64,000 nucleotides of DNA, taken from NCBI RefSeq assembly GCF_017355205.1, contig NZ_JADIJK010000002.1, forward strand, positions 124,001 to 188,000. The letters run 5' to 3'. The position numbers and the translations under genes are program-made. This DNA is from Bacillus sp. SD088. Lineage in GTDB: Bacteria; Bacillota; Bacilli; Bacillales; Bacillaceae_C. This document shows positions 9,149-17,318 of the stretch, in pieces. Position 1 is the stretch's first letter; each line of letters opens with the position of its first letter. Under the pieces are notes generated by a model. The model saw only the letters and a program-made list of their open reading frames with translations. It did not search any database and was not told where the DNA came from.

Positions 9149-9166
9149 AGAGCTCTTCTAAAAGTC

Positions 9167-9371
9167 GAAAATCTCCAAAAAACTTTCTTGTGACAGACCG
9201 ACAGGGCATAGATCATGCAGGGGTTGTGCCGTACAAGATGTACTAAACACGTTGACGCGTTTTGAGTCTACCGCTAGAATGCGCGTATCTAGCTTGCGGC
9301 ACTTATCCCTGACACCATACGCTACAGATGTCTTCAGTTTCCACAAGATTGTCGTCTTTTTTGGAATTTTC
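9167..9371. repeat. Inverted-repeat-bounded intergenic element
   Basis: The ends are GAAAATCTCCAAAAAA (9167-9182) and TTTTTTGGAATTTTC (9357-9371), inverted with a one-base gap. An inner pair TCTTGTG / CACAAGA (9186-9192, 9342-9348) extends them. Inside, GTACAAGATGTAC is a hairpin of the same type as in the modular repeats elsewhere. No gene is present. The right end reaches the last codon of the neighbouring gene. Confidence 0.55.
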
Positions 9372-9940
9372 TATTCAACAAGCTTTATACTTAAAAGCTT
9401 TTTTGATTTAGGCAGATACTGAATTACATACGCTCTTCCTTCTTCAATCCGCCTAAATCCCTTTCCTGAATATCTTTCTGAAAATTCCCGTCCATCAGCA
9501 AATATGTATTCATAATAGGTATGTTCTCCTGCAGAACGAATAGCAAATTTTTCAATAACTACCTCCTCTGTTACCGTATTGCCCGTGATATAGCTAGCTA
9601 TATCAATGAGGTTATCTTTTAAGTTATGAGAAAGAAGCCCCCCTAAACCAATCAAAAATAATGCTATTAAAGGACCAATCCATGCTAAACGCTTCGGATC
9701 AGCCGCTTTCTTTTTTACAATAAAGTATATGCAAAAGACTATAAGAGCCAAACCTAGCAAGATAAGGAGAATACCATTCATATTCACGACCAAAACATCA
9801 TAAACAATGAATTTTATAAATTGTCCCTTATCTTCCTGGCTGGACAACCATCTTGAAATAAATATAATGAACGCTGACACGAGCACGACGCCAATGGCCT
9901 CGATCATCCCGTAATCAGATTGTTTTTGTCTTCTATCCAT
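9371..9940 (-). CDS. Hypothetical membrane protein
   Basis: 189 residues that I do not recognise. A short polar N-terminus is followed by three hydrophobic segments (about residues 13-29, 50-73 and 83-104) and then a soluble C-terminal half of about 80 residues rich in beta-type residues. It contains GEHTYYEYIFADGREFSERYS and ends in SKKLLSIKLVE. AAGGGG lies about 12 nt upstream of the ATG. It is transcribed away from the 10-kb repeat region. The arrangement (membrane anchor plus small beta domain) is common among uncharacterised Bacillus proteins. No function is claimed. Confidence 0.65.
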   Translation of the reverse strand: MDRRQKQSDYGMIEAIGVVLVSAFIIFISRWLSSQEDKGQFIKFIVYDVLVVNMNGILLILLGLALIVFCIYFIVKKKAADPKRLAWIGPLIALFLIGLGGLLSHNLKDNLIDIASYITGNTVTEEVVIEKFAIRSAGEHTYYEYIFADGREFSERYSGKGFRRIEEGRAYVIQYLPKSKKLLSIKLVE

Positions 9941-10071
9941 AAGCTCTTTATCCCCTTGACCGTTATGAATACCACACTAAATTTCCTTTTATTATTTTAG
10001 CAACGAACATATTTTCAGCTGTTCCGGAAACGAATAAAAAGAGCGATCAAGTGAAATGTAGGAGTGATCAC

Positions 10072-10431
10072 ATGTCGCAACATACAAATGAACAGCAAAA
10101 AGAAAAGTCTAATAAGTCAACACCGAATACACCCGATAAATTGAAACTTCATTCAGTGGGGGTTTTTTTCCCCCACTGAATGTTAAGGATCAAAGGCTAA
10201 ATTCGCAACATCCTGTTGCAACGCCTTTGTGACCTGCGTCCTGCAGGCCTGAACCAATCGGGTATTTACTAGCAGTTGTCCCCCACTTACAATTCTCGTT
10301 TTCACCTCGAATTCTTGAAGTGGGGGGCTTACTGCCAGTTAATTCGGGATAAATTCGGAAAGTTGATCGGAGGACAAACAGGCGAAATGACCTTTATGAT
10401 GCAATATCACTTTCACGGTTTAATTCCTTAA
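10072..10431 (+). pseudogene. Short gene fragment, manganese-catalase-like, interrupted by a repeat element
   Basis: GGAG precedes an ATG at 10072 that starts MSQHTNEQQK and runs into the element at 10141. Removing 10141-10353 joins PNTPDK directly to FGKLIGGQTGEM in frame and gives 48 codons to the TAA at 10429. The GG-x-x-GEM-x-x-MMQY-x-F-x-G pattern resembles the N-terminal part of manganese catalase / YjqC-type proteins, which continue for over 200 residues, so the gene was already a remnant or is a very short relic. Family assignment is weak; the interruption itself is seen directly. Confidence 0.45.
10141..10353 (+). mobile_element. Palindrome-containing non-autonomous element (IS200/IS605-like), copy 1
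   Basis: 213 bp preceded by GATAAA and ending in GGGATAAA. Left hairpin: TTCAGTGGGGG with CCCCACTGAA. Middle: AAAGGC (10192-10197) pairing with GCCTTT (10223-10228) around a mini-hairpin at 10205-10219, plus another at 10233-10247. Right hairpin: CCCCCACTT with AAGTGGGGG, then TTACTGCCAGTTAAT. It has no coding capacity. Copies at 12298-12529 and 46346-46499 share both ends and the ATAAA on each side. Inference: single-strand transposition by a TnpA encoded elsewhere. Confidence 0.7.
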
Positions 10432-10582
10432 ATGCTGTTCTCCTATGGGGGGCACAATCAAAAGCGAACCCCATACTGTCCTGCTCAGTATTATATAGGA
10501 CAAACTTCTACTTTCCTAGCTACTAAAATCCCTGTTATCCCTTAAGCTTGTATTCCTATCGAACTAGCCCCGACTTTCTCCA
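10432..10582. other. Short gene-free stretch
   Basis: I see no reading frame with a ribosome site and no repeat here. Confidence 0.4.
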
Positions 10583-10609
10583 TAAAAATAATCCGCTATG
10601 AGGCGGATT
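10583..10609 (-). terminator. Terminator of the FAD oxidoreductase gene
   Basis: On the minus strand AATCCGC and GCGGATT (10603-10609 and 10590-10596) form a 7-bp stem with a 6-nt loop, followed by ATTTTTAT. It starts 5 nt after the stop codon. Confidence 0.75.
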
Positions 10610-10613
10610 GGCT

Positions 10614-12206
10614 TTATTTTCCAAATGTTGCTTCCATGCGTTTAATCGGATCATCCTCTATCTCTTCCGACCACTCTAATACTTGTCCGCAACGCAGAAG
10701 TTCAGTTCTTAAATCATTATATTGTACTTCTTGTACACTTACCTTGTTTATCAAGGCAAGTACAGCTGCTACCCCAGCGGATTGCCCTACTATCATAAAA
10801 ACAGGTTCCATGCGTATGGCACCATAAGCAATATGCGAGCTCGATAAACAAACAGGGACAAGTAGGTTCCTACATTCGCTTAATTGTGGGCAAATCGAAC
10901 GATATGAGATAGAAAACGGAGAAGTCGGTACTTGAACATCTCCTTCATTGACACATCGTCCATCTATCACAACACGACGACAATGATGGGAATCCATATG
11001 ATAGGAAGCAAGGCCAACAGAATCATGAATAGAGGCTTGTCCTAAACAATTATGATCTGTCATCACATAATCAGAAATCATCCGTCTTGCCTCACGAATA
11101 TAAAGCTGTGGGGGCCAATGCCCTGTTTCCACAAATTCATCTCTAGGAAGCCCCCACTCAGCTACTTCTGCGCGAATACTAATTGGTACTCGTTTATCAT
11201 TTGCAAGAAAATAAAGGAGACCGAGATCATAATCTACGTGTTGTTGAAAGATTTCCTCGCGATGTTCATAGCTTCCTTCTGGCCAGTCATAGTTCATGCC
11301 AATATAATCTGTCGAGAAAGCACCATAATTATTTAAATCAGACTTTCTGTTTGGTAGCATAGTATGGAGTTTAAACACATCCCACACACCAGAATGGATG
11401 TATCGTAATAGTAATTGATATTGCTCGGCACAGTAGTTGGCTGGTTTCGGAAAAGGAACCCGCTTTTCGGGATCGTTCGTAAGGCAAATCCGGAAATTAT
11501 AAGCTTGAATACGGTGATCCCCTTGCCCTTGATAGCCTAGTATGCTTGGGTCATCCTCCGTTATTCCTGGTAAGAGCCCGCTTTTGGCATCTCCTTCTTT
11601 TTTATAAGGATCGATCCATTTTTCAAATTTATGGTGGGGGCCGCCAAATTGAATCCCATTATAAATTTCTTTATATGTCGCATTGGATTCCCTTCCAACA
11701 AAATAGCATATACCGGCCTTAGCTAATACATCACCTTCGTAACTGCAATCCATAAAAATGTCAGCTTGATAACAAGAACCATCCTCCATGACAATTTCGG
11801 TTATTTTCCCCTTTATCGTCAACACCTTCTCTAGATGTTGACGATAATATACGGCAATATCATGCTCCTTTATCCATTTTTGAAAAACATATTGGGCTGC
11901 TTTCGGCTCAAAAATCCATTGTTTTTCCTTTTGATAATAACGGGCGATCTCTTGATAGAATTCTTTAGCAAGACCACCAACCGCTTCTTCTGCCCCGAGA
12001 TCAGTGGCTCCTAAACCACTAGCTGTCATCCCACCGACCTGCTGACTAAATTCCACAATTGCTACTGAATACCCTAAGCGGGCAATCTGCACAGCAGCTG
12101 TAATGCCTGCTGGTGTTCCTCCATATATAATGACATCTTTTTTAATGAACCTTTTCTCTGAGTTTTTTGTGGTTGGTACATAATAATGTAGCTTCTCTAT
12201 TCCCAA
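10614..12206 (-). CDS. FAD-dependent oxidoreductase (FAD_oxidored family)
   Basis: 530 residues from a TTG at 12206, chosen because AAAGGGAGG lies about 11 nt upstream; the frame stays open to a TTG at 12287 that has no ribosome site. The dinucleotide-binding motif is at the start (DVIIYGGTPAGITAAVQIARLG), followed by the family's QVGGMTASGLGATD segment and a C-terminal FAD-contact region (GQSAGVAAVLAL). Family knowledge: cytoplasmic FAD enzymes common in polysaccharide and sugar-acid loci, with few characterised substrates. It lies downstream of the dehydrogenase-lyase operon at 12539-15638 but is separated from it by an inserted element, so co-transcription is uncertain. Confidence 0.8.
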   Translation of the reverse strand: MGIEKLHYYVPTTKNSEKRFIKKDVIIYGGTPAGITAAVQIARLGYSVAIVEFSQQVGGMTASGLGATDLGAEEAVGGLAKEFYQEIARYYQKEKQWIFEPKAAQYVFQKWIKEHDIAVYYRQHLEKVLTIKGKITEIVMEDGSCYQADIFMDCSYEGDVLAKAGICYFVGRESNATYKEIYNGIQFGGPHHKFEKWIDPYKKEGDAKSGLLPGITEDDPSILGYQGQGDHRIQAYNFRICLTNDPEKRVPFPKPANYCAEQYQLLLRYIHSGVWDVFKLHTMLPNRKSDLNNYGAFSTDYIGMNYDWPEGSYEHREEIFQQHVDYDLGLLYFLANDKRVPISIRAEVAEWGLPRDEFVETGHWPPQLYIREARRMISDYVMTDHNCLGQASIHDSVGLASYHMDSHHCRRVVIDGRCVNEGDVQVPTSPFSISYRSICPQLSECRNLLVPVCLSSSHIAYGAIRMEPVFMIVGQSAGVAAVLALINKVSVQEVQYNDLRTELLRCGQVLEWSEEIEDDPIKRMEATFGK

Positions 12207-12297
12207 AGTCTCCACCACCTCCCTTTCTTGTTTTCCAGGGAAAGCGCCCGCTTTTTGAGCACTACGCCCTGGCACAATGAATATCAACGACCATAAA

Positions 12298-12529
12298 GTG
12301 AAACTTCATTCAGTGGTTTTTTTCATCCCCCACTGAATGGTAAGGATCAAAGGCTAAATTCGCAACATCCTGTCGTTTCGCCCGCACTAGTACGTCCTGT
12401 ACGTCGCAACGCCTTTATAACCTGCGTCCTGCAGGTCTGAACCAACAGGGTATTTACTGGTAGTTGTCCCCTCGTTTTCACCTCGAATTCTTGAAGTGGG
12501 GGGCTTACTGCCAGTTAATTCGGGATAAA
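12298..12529 (+). mobile_element. Palindrome-containing non-autonomous element, copy 2
   Basis: 232 bp, preceded by CCATAAA, starting GTGAAACTTCA and ending GGGATAAA. Same layout as copy 1: left hairpin, AAAGGC (12349-12354) with GCCTTT (12411-12416), mini-hairpins at 12390-12402 and 12421-12435, then the right-end text TTACTGCCAGTTAATTC. The left hairpin has lost several G residues. It ends 9 bp from the stop codon of the MDR gene and separates it from the FAD oxidoreductase. Confidence 0.7.
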
Positions 12530-12538
12530 AAGTGCCCA

Positions 12539-13546
12539 TTAATAACGAATTAGTTTTGTTAATGTACTTGTCTTCTTATTGCGTAACTGTTCAAATTCAC
12601 CTAGAACATCGTCAAAAGCCACCTCTGCCGTTATTAACGGCTGGACGTCAATTCGTCTTTCACTTACTAAACGAATATATTCAGCAATGTTTCTCCCTTC
12701 CGTCCAACGCACAAACCCATAGGGATAATCAATCGCTTGCTTCTCATAGACCTCATCATAGCGTCCAGGCCCACCCGCTCGCGATATCAAAAGTTCCGCC
12801 TCTTTTCCAAACATAAGATCTCTTGGAAAGTCAGGTTCCACATCTCCTACAATTACAACCTTGCCCTTATTTCGAATCCATTTTAGGCTCTCATGGGTCA
12901 AAGGAGATCTCTTCCCACCTGTACAAAGCAAAACGGCATCTGCCCCGTGCCCATTTGTACTTTCAAGGATCTTTGCCTCCATCTGCTCTACGTTAGCGAA
13001 AGCATGAATACCATTATCAGAAGCTAACATAGCCACACGCTCTTCGTATAAATCACAAGCAATTACATGATAGGCAGCAGCATTGGCAATTTTAGCAATC
13101 ATTTGCCCAAGCATTCCCAACCCTACGATTACGACCGTTTCGCCAAATTGTAGCTTAGCAATTCTGAGTGCATGAATCGCGATCGCCCCAATTCCTGCAA
13201 GTGCAGCCTCTTTTGTCTCCACGCTTTCTGGTACTCTTGTATACAATGTGCGGGGCACCAGCAAATATTCACCATGATGAACAAATGGCGCCCCGTAACA
13301 GGCAACAAGGTTACCCTTCTCCACATCGGTGATCCCCTCCCCCCATTCCACAACTTCCCCCATGGCACTATAACCAAGTGGAACTTCACAATTCGTGCTA
13401 CTCTCCATCATCCCTAATTCCGTCCCTGGAGAGATGACAGAATACATTGTCTTGATCAAAATATAATTCGGTTTGAGTAAAGGAATATCCTCATGGGCTA
13501 TTTCAATCTGTTGGTTTTTTGCCACTATTTTGCGCAAAGTCATCAT
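12539..13546 (-). CDS. MDR-superfamily dehydrogenase (zinc-type alcohol dehydrogenase-like)
   Basis: 335 residues; GGAG lies about 8 nt before two adjacent ATGs at 13546/13543. A GroES-like N-domain (about 1-120) is followed by a Rossmann domain with VVIVGLGMLGQMIAKIA. The usual catalytic Cys position (GICGSD in Zn enzymes) reads SVISPGTELG, and the four-Cys structural zinc lobe is absent, so zinc dependence is doubtful. The C-terminal AGGPGRYD and YPYGFVRWTEGRN text resembles the N-terminal half of bi-domain polysaccharide oxidoreductases. Third gene of the operon 15638-12539, 16 bp after the lyase gene. Likely cytoplasmic oxidation of a sugar-derived alcohol; substrate unknown. Confidence 0.85.
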   Translation of the reverse strand: MMTLRKIVAKNQQIEIAHEDIPLLKPNYILIKTMYSVISPGTELGMMESSTNCEVPLGYSAMGEVVEWGEGITDVEKGNLVACYGAPFVHHGEYLLVPRTLYTRVPESVETKEAALAGIGAIAIHALRIAKLQFGETVVIVGLGMLGQMIAKIANAAAYHVIACDLYEERVAMLASDNGIHAFANVEQMEAKILESTNGHGADAVLLCTGGKRSPLTHESLKWIRNKGKVVIVGDVEPDFPRDLMFGKEAELLISRAGGPGRYDEVYEKQAIDYPYGFVRWTEGRNIAEYIRLVSERRIDVQPLITAEVAFDDVLGEFEQLRNKKTSTLTKLIRY

Positions 13547-13562
13547 TCACACTCTCCTATTC

Positions 13563-14621
13563 TTATACCTCACTCAACCACTTTTTAAGATGGGCTTGCA
13601 CAAACTCATCATCATGTAAATGCGGGTATGCCGCATAGACACGATCGATTTCCTTGTCCTGATTGGAGCTTAATCTCTCTTTATCCAATAAACATTCATT
13701 TCCTTGCAATAGTCCTTGTCTTGCTAGAACTTCATTGATCCCTGCTATACAGCCTTTAAATTGATTCTTTGCATCAAAAAAGGCGGCGTTTGCATCTGTA
13801 ATTTCCTGTCCTAAAGTCAAAAACTCGCTTGGTATTTCCTCCTGATCCCTTACGGATTGAATTTGTTTGAACAACTCAACTACTCTTTTCGTCCAAACAG
13901 CCCAATGACCAAGCAACCCTCCAACAATCTGCTTTTCTATCTTTTTTCCAGCTACGTCAAAACGATACGTTGTCAATAAATCATTCACAATATTATCATC
14001 ATTTCCCGTATAGATCGCGATTTCTTCATTCCTTGATGAACGGCAAACAGCGCGCACAACATCAAGCGATTGATAACGATTAAAAGGAGCGATCTTAATA
14101 GCATGAACGTTCGGTATTTCTGCAAGCGCCTTCCAAAATTCATAGGATAACACTCTTCCCCCAACAGATGGCTGTAAATAAAAGCCAAATACCGGGATGA
14201 TTTCCGCAATCCTTTCTGTTCGTTCTAGAAGTTCTCCTTCCGAATATGACTTTAATCCACCCATGCTCAGCAAACCAAGATCGTACCCGATCCCTTTAAT
14301 AAACTTCGCCTCTTTAATCGCCTGTTCAACCGGACCACTAATCCCCCCTACTTTTATAAAAGCTTCAGTCATCCCAGCCTTTTCAATTTCCTCTATAGCC
14401 AAAGCCATCACTTTTTCATAGAGGTTGAACTGAGGGTCACGTATTTCGAATTGAGTTGTATGAACACCAACTGCCACTCCCCCCGCACCTGAATCGATAT
14501 AATAACGCGTCAGTGCACGTTGTCTTTTCTCATCAAGTTCTCGTTCATTCGTTAAAGCCAAGGGATGAGCTGGAATCACAGCTCCTTCATGTAGCTTTTC
14601 TTTTACTTGTTGATTTAACAT
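13563..14621 (-). CDS. Dihydrodipicolinate synthase (DapA/NAL) superfamily protein
   Basis: 352 residues; AAAAGGGG about 8 nt before the ATG at 14621, which directly abuts the stop of the upstream SDR gene. TIM-barrel class I aldolase features: an N-terminal PAHPLALTNERELDE segment, GAGGVAVGVHTTQFE (the G-x-x-G-E analogue region) and a candidate Schiff-base Lys in AIKIAPFNRY. It is longer than DapA (about 290 residues) by a C-terminal helical extension. Family knowledge: reversible aldol cleavage of 2-keto acids. With SDR and MDR neighbours it suggests breakdown of a sugar-acid-like compound. The reaction is not determined. Confidence 0.82.
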   Translation of the reverse strand: MLNQQVKEKLHEGAVIPAHPLALTNERELDEKRQRALTRYYIDSGAGGVAVGVHTTQFEIRDPQFNLYEKVMALAIEEIEKAGMTEAFIKVGGISGPVEQAIKEAKFIKGIGYDLGLLSMGGLKSYSEGELLERTERIAEIIPVFGFYLQPSVGGRVLSYEFWKALAEIPNVHAIKIAPFNRYQSLDVVRAVCRSSRNEEIAIYTGNDDNIVNDLLTTYRFDVAGKKIEKQIVGGLLGHWAVWTKRVVELFKQIQSVRDQEEIPSEFLTLGQEITDANAAFFDAKNQFKGCIAGINEVLARQGLLQGNECLLDKERLSSNQDKEIDRVYAAYPHLHDDEFVQAHLKKWLSEV

Positions 14622-15638
14622 TTAGAAAGCCCCTTTTCGTTCTTGGAAATGTGTCGGTTTATCATGAGTCTCCCCATTGTTCATCAACCAAATCGAGACC
14701 ATGTCAATCATTTGCTGGATCGATACCTTTGGGTAGCCAAATAATTGATGGGCTTTAGCCGCATTGTTTAATAAAGCTGTTTGTTGCTCCTCATTCTCAA
14801 ATTGAGGGCGCTCGCCAAAGCGCTTTCCAAATTCCTCGGCCAACCAACGAATTGAGATGGTTTCTGGTCCTGTTATATTTAAAATCTTCGGTGGTGTTTC
14901 ACAATGTAATAGAGAACGAATTGCATATTCATTGGCATCTCCCTGCCAAATGACATTCACATTCCCCATCGCTAAATCAATCTTCTTTTTCGCTAATACT
15001 TGTTTCCCAATCTCTAAAACTACCCCGTAGCGCATATCGATGGCGTAATTTAATCGAAAGAAAAGCATCGGTGTCTCGTTTTTCCGAGAAAAATAAGTTA
15101 AGATTCGCTCCCGTCCTAAACAAGATTGCGCATATTCACCAATCGGTTCTACTGACTTCTCTTCTGTACAATCATTGTTTAACACGTTCGTCAAAGGATA
15201 CACATTACCGGTTGAAAAAGCGACAATTTTTGAGGAGGAAAATTTCTCAGCCAATCGGCCAGGCAAGTATGTATTCATCGCCCAAGTAAGATGTTCATTC
15301 CCAACTGTACCAAACTTATTACCTGCCATATAAATAATGTTTTCAACATTCGGTAAGGCCTGTAAAGCTTGATCATCTAATAAATCGATGGCAATGGTGT
15401 CAATTCCAAAATCCTCCAATTCTTTTTGCAAATTTCCCGATGAAAAACGCGAGACGCCAATGACTCTTTTTTTCACTGCTGCTACATCAATAGCCCGTTT
15501 CGCTAATTTAGCCAAAGTTGGCCCCATCTTTCCTCCTACGCCTAAAATTAAAATATCGCCATTCATATGTTTAATGTCCTCTAATAGTTGTTTTGAAGGC
15601 TTTGTCATAAAGGCTTCTAATTCTGCGATTGTTCTCAT
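14622..15638 (-). CDS. NAD-dependent epimerase/dehydratase (extended SDR) family protein
   Basis: 338 residues; AGGGGTG about 5 nt before the ATG at 15638. The glycine motif ILGVGGKMGPTLAKLA follows an N-terminal helical segment. The Ser-Tyr part is STGNVYPLT. The expected Y-x-x-x-K catalytic motif reads EYAQSCLGRE, so the catalytic Lys is Cys. Either the chemistry differs or the protein has become a binding/regulatory form. It is first in the operon with the DapA-like and MDR genes and is divergent from the regulator at 15854. The shared upstream region carries the AGACAAGTCT-N6-TGTCTTTAA site, so control by that regulator is likely. Confidence 0.82.
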   Translation of the reverse strand: MRTIAELEAFMTKPSKQLLEDIKHMNGDILILGVGGKMGPTLAKLAKRAIDVAAVKKRVIGVSRFSSGNLQKELEDFGIDTIAIDLLDDQALQALPNVENIIYMAGNKFGTVGNEHLTWAMNTYLPGRLAEKFSSSKIVAFSTGNVYPLTNVLNNDCTEEKSVEPIGEYAQSCLGRERILTYFSRKNETPMLFFRLNYAIDMRYGVVLEIGKQVLAKKKIDLAMGNVNVIWQGDANEYAIRSLLHCETPPKILNITGPETISIRWLAEEFGKRFGERPQFENEEQQTALLNNAAKAHQLFGYPKVSIQQMIDMVSIWLMNNGETHDKPTHFQERKGAF

Positions 15639-15712
15639 TTAAACACCCCTATATTTCTTATGTTACAAACATAAATACCACTTATTCGTATTGTATGAAG
15701 AGACCTATTAAA

Positions 15713-15737
15713 AGACAAGTCTTATAAATGTCTTTAA
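15713..15737. promoter_or_regulatory. Candidate operator, site 1 (AGACA-N11-TGTCT)
   Basis: AGACAAGTCT, 6 nt, TGTCTTTAA. The identical two blocks with identical spacing occur at 20699-20723, upstream of the transporter operon. Here the site lies between the divergent SDR operon and the regulator gene. AGACA and TGTCT form an inverted repeat, consistent with a dimeric protein site. Confidence 0.6.
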
Positions 15738-15853
15738 TTAAAACATATAAGAAAATACTACAAATCTAATAAAATCAGACTTTGACAGTCGCTAATGAAA
15801 AAAGTAATATGTTAACTAAAGAGACAAGTATGTCCTATAAAGGAGAAGAATCG

Positions 15854-17212
15854 ATGACAATTCAATCTAGAGCTTCTTGCCATTCAGAAATCCAGATCGG
15901 TATTATTGGTCCCCCACCTTTGATCGAACTAGCGAGTGAAACGCTAAAATCTTTCCCAAATTTCCAAGCTCAATTTCGTCACTTTAACTCCTTTAACTTT
16001 GATCCTAACGCACTCAAAGACTTAATGAGTGATGTTGATGTCATTCTTTTTACCGAATACCATGTTTATGAGTTGGCCAAACAACAAGTTGAGTTCAGCC
16101 TCCCAGTCCATCATGTCCCTTTAATGGGAACGGGTCTTTATCGTTCTTTATTCCTTTTGAAAAGTAATCATGGATTAAAGGGATTATCTGTTGATACAGT
16201 AGAGCTGAAATATGTAGAACAGATTTTGCTCGAGCTTGGTGAACAGCCAAAAGAAATACTTATTTATAAGAAGCAAAGCCAAGGGTCAAAAATCCAAAAA
16301 ATCATTGAATTTCACCTTCATAATTATTATACATACGGTACTGTTGCCCTCACTGGGATTCAGGAGGTCGCTGATGGTCTGATGGAACGAGAAATTCCTT
16401 TTGAATGGGTGACACCTACACAGCAAGACCTGATTGTCTCCCTTGAGCGCGCACTCTTGGCCACTAATACTCGAAGAAATAAAGAAGCGCAAATTGTATT
16501 TGGATTAATTAATATCGACAACTTCAAAGGCGTTGTGGAAAAATTCACGTCTGAACACGATGTACAAATATTGAAATTAAACATTCAACAGATGCTACTT
16601 GATTATATGAAACAGCTAGATGGCCATCTTATCAACTTAGGAGGAGAAGAATATTCATTCATTACTACAAGAGGGATCTTTGAACGGGAAACAAGAGGCT
16701 ATAAGTTCATCCCCCTTCTCCAAGATACTAAAAGCGAACTTGATATTACTCTCAGCATGGGCATTGGATTCGGTAGGACGGCAGCCGAAGCAGGGAACCA
16801 TGCACGATTAGCCCTCCGTCAATCCAAGGAATTAGGAGGAAATATTTGTTATATTGTGCGAGAAGACCGGAGCGTTTTAGGTCCCGTTGATATCACAACC
16901 CATACCCAGTATGAGAGATATGACCTAGCTATTACAGATGCAGGGCTTTTAGATAAAGCCGAGAAGGCAGGAATGTCTGCCGCCTATATGACAAAGTTGA
17001 TGGCACGTGTTGCCCGCTATCGAAAGTTTGATTACACTGCTCAAGAATTGGCTTCAACTTTAAAGATTACGGTAAGAAGTGCGCATCGCATTCTATTAAA
17101 ATGGATGGATGCTGAATTAGTTGAGATTGTTGGAGAAGAAAAAGTCACACATAAAGGACGCCCCCGCCGTATCTACCGACTTAGTTTTATTGATGATGAA
17201 GAACTTTTTTAA
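15854..17212 (+). CDS. Transcriptional regulator with degenerate GGDEF-like domain and C-terminal winged helix
   Basis: 452 residues from the ATG at 15854 (AGGAG at 15841-15845; upstream in-frame TTG and ATG codons lack a ribosome site). Residues about 10-190 look like a two-lobed ligand-sensing region. Residues about 210-365 resemble a nucleotide-cyclase/GGDEF fold with INIDNFK, NLGGEEYSFI in place of GGDEF, and SMGIGFGRTAAEAGNHA. The last 80 residues look like a DNA-binding winged helix (FDYTAQELASTLKITVRSAHRILLKW) ending in a GRPRRIY wing. Inference: a one-component regulator of the flanking lyase and transporter operons, both of which carry the same 25-bp site. The ligand is unknown. Not a family I can name with confidence. 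Confidence 0.65.
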   Translation: MTIQSRASCHSEIQIGIIGPPPLIELASETLKSFPNFQAQFRHFNSFNFDPNALKDLMSDVDVILFTEYHVYELAKQQVEFSLPVHHVPLMGTGLYRSLFLLKSNHGLKGLSVDTVELKYVEQILLELGEQPKEILIYKKQSQGSKIQKIIEFHLHNYYTYGTVALTGIQEVADGLMEREIPFEWVTPTQQDLIVSLERALLATNTRRNKEAQIVFGLINIDNFKGVVEKFTSEHDVQILKLNIQQMLLDYMKQLDGHLINLGGEEYSFITTRGIFERETRGYKFIPLLQDTKSELDITLSMGIGFGRTAAEAGNHARLALRQSKELGGNICYIVREDRSVLGPVDITTHTQYERYDLAITDAGLLDKAEKAGMSAAYMTKLMARVARYRKFDYTAQELASTLKITVRSAHRILLKWMDAELVEIVGEEKVTHKGRPRRIYRLSFIDDEELF

Positions 17213-17215
17213 GGA

Positions 17216-17250
17216 CGGGATTGGAGGTTTATCCTCCAGCCTTTCCTTAT
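17216..17250 (+). terminator. Terminator-like hairpin after the regulator gene
   Basis: TGGAGG (17222-17227) and CCTCCA (17233-17238) with a TTTAT loop, followed by GCCTTTCCTTAT. The T tract is weak. Confidence 0.5.
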
Positions 17251-17318
17251 ATCAACTTGGCGACAGACTCTCGACTGCTAGACATCTTAGCTGTCTCAAC
17301 TCTTCCTAGTGTGAACCC

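Noticed and set aside
10141-10353. Hairpin region considered as a riboswitch or leader
   Set aside because: The same sequence occurs in unrelated contexts and interrupts a reading frame, so a mobile element is the simpler explanation.
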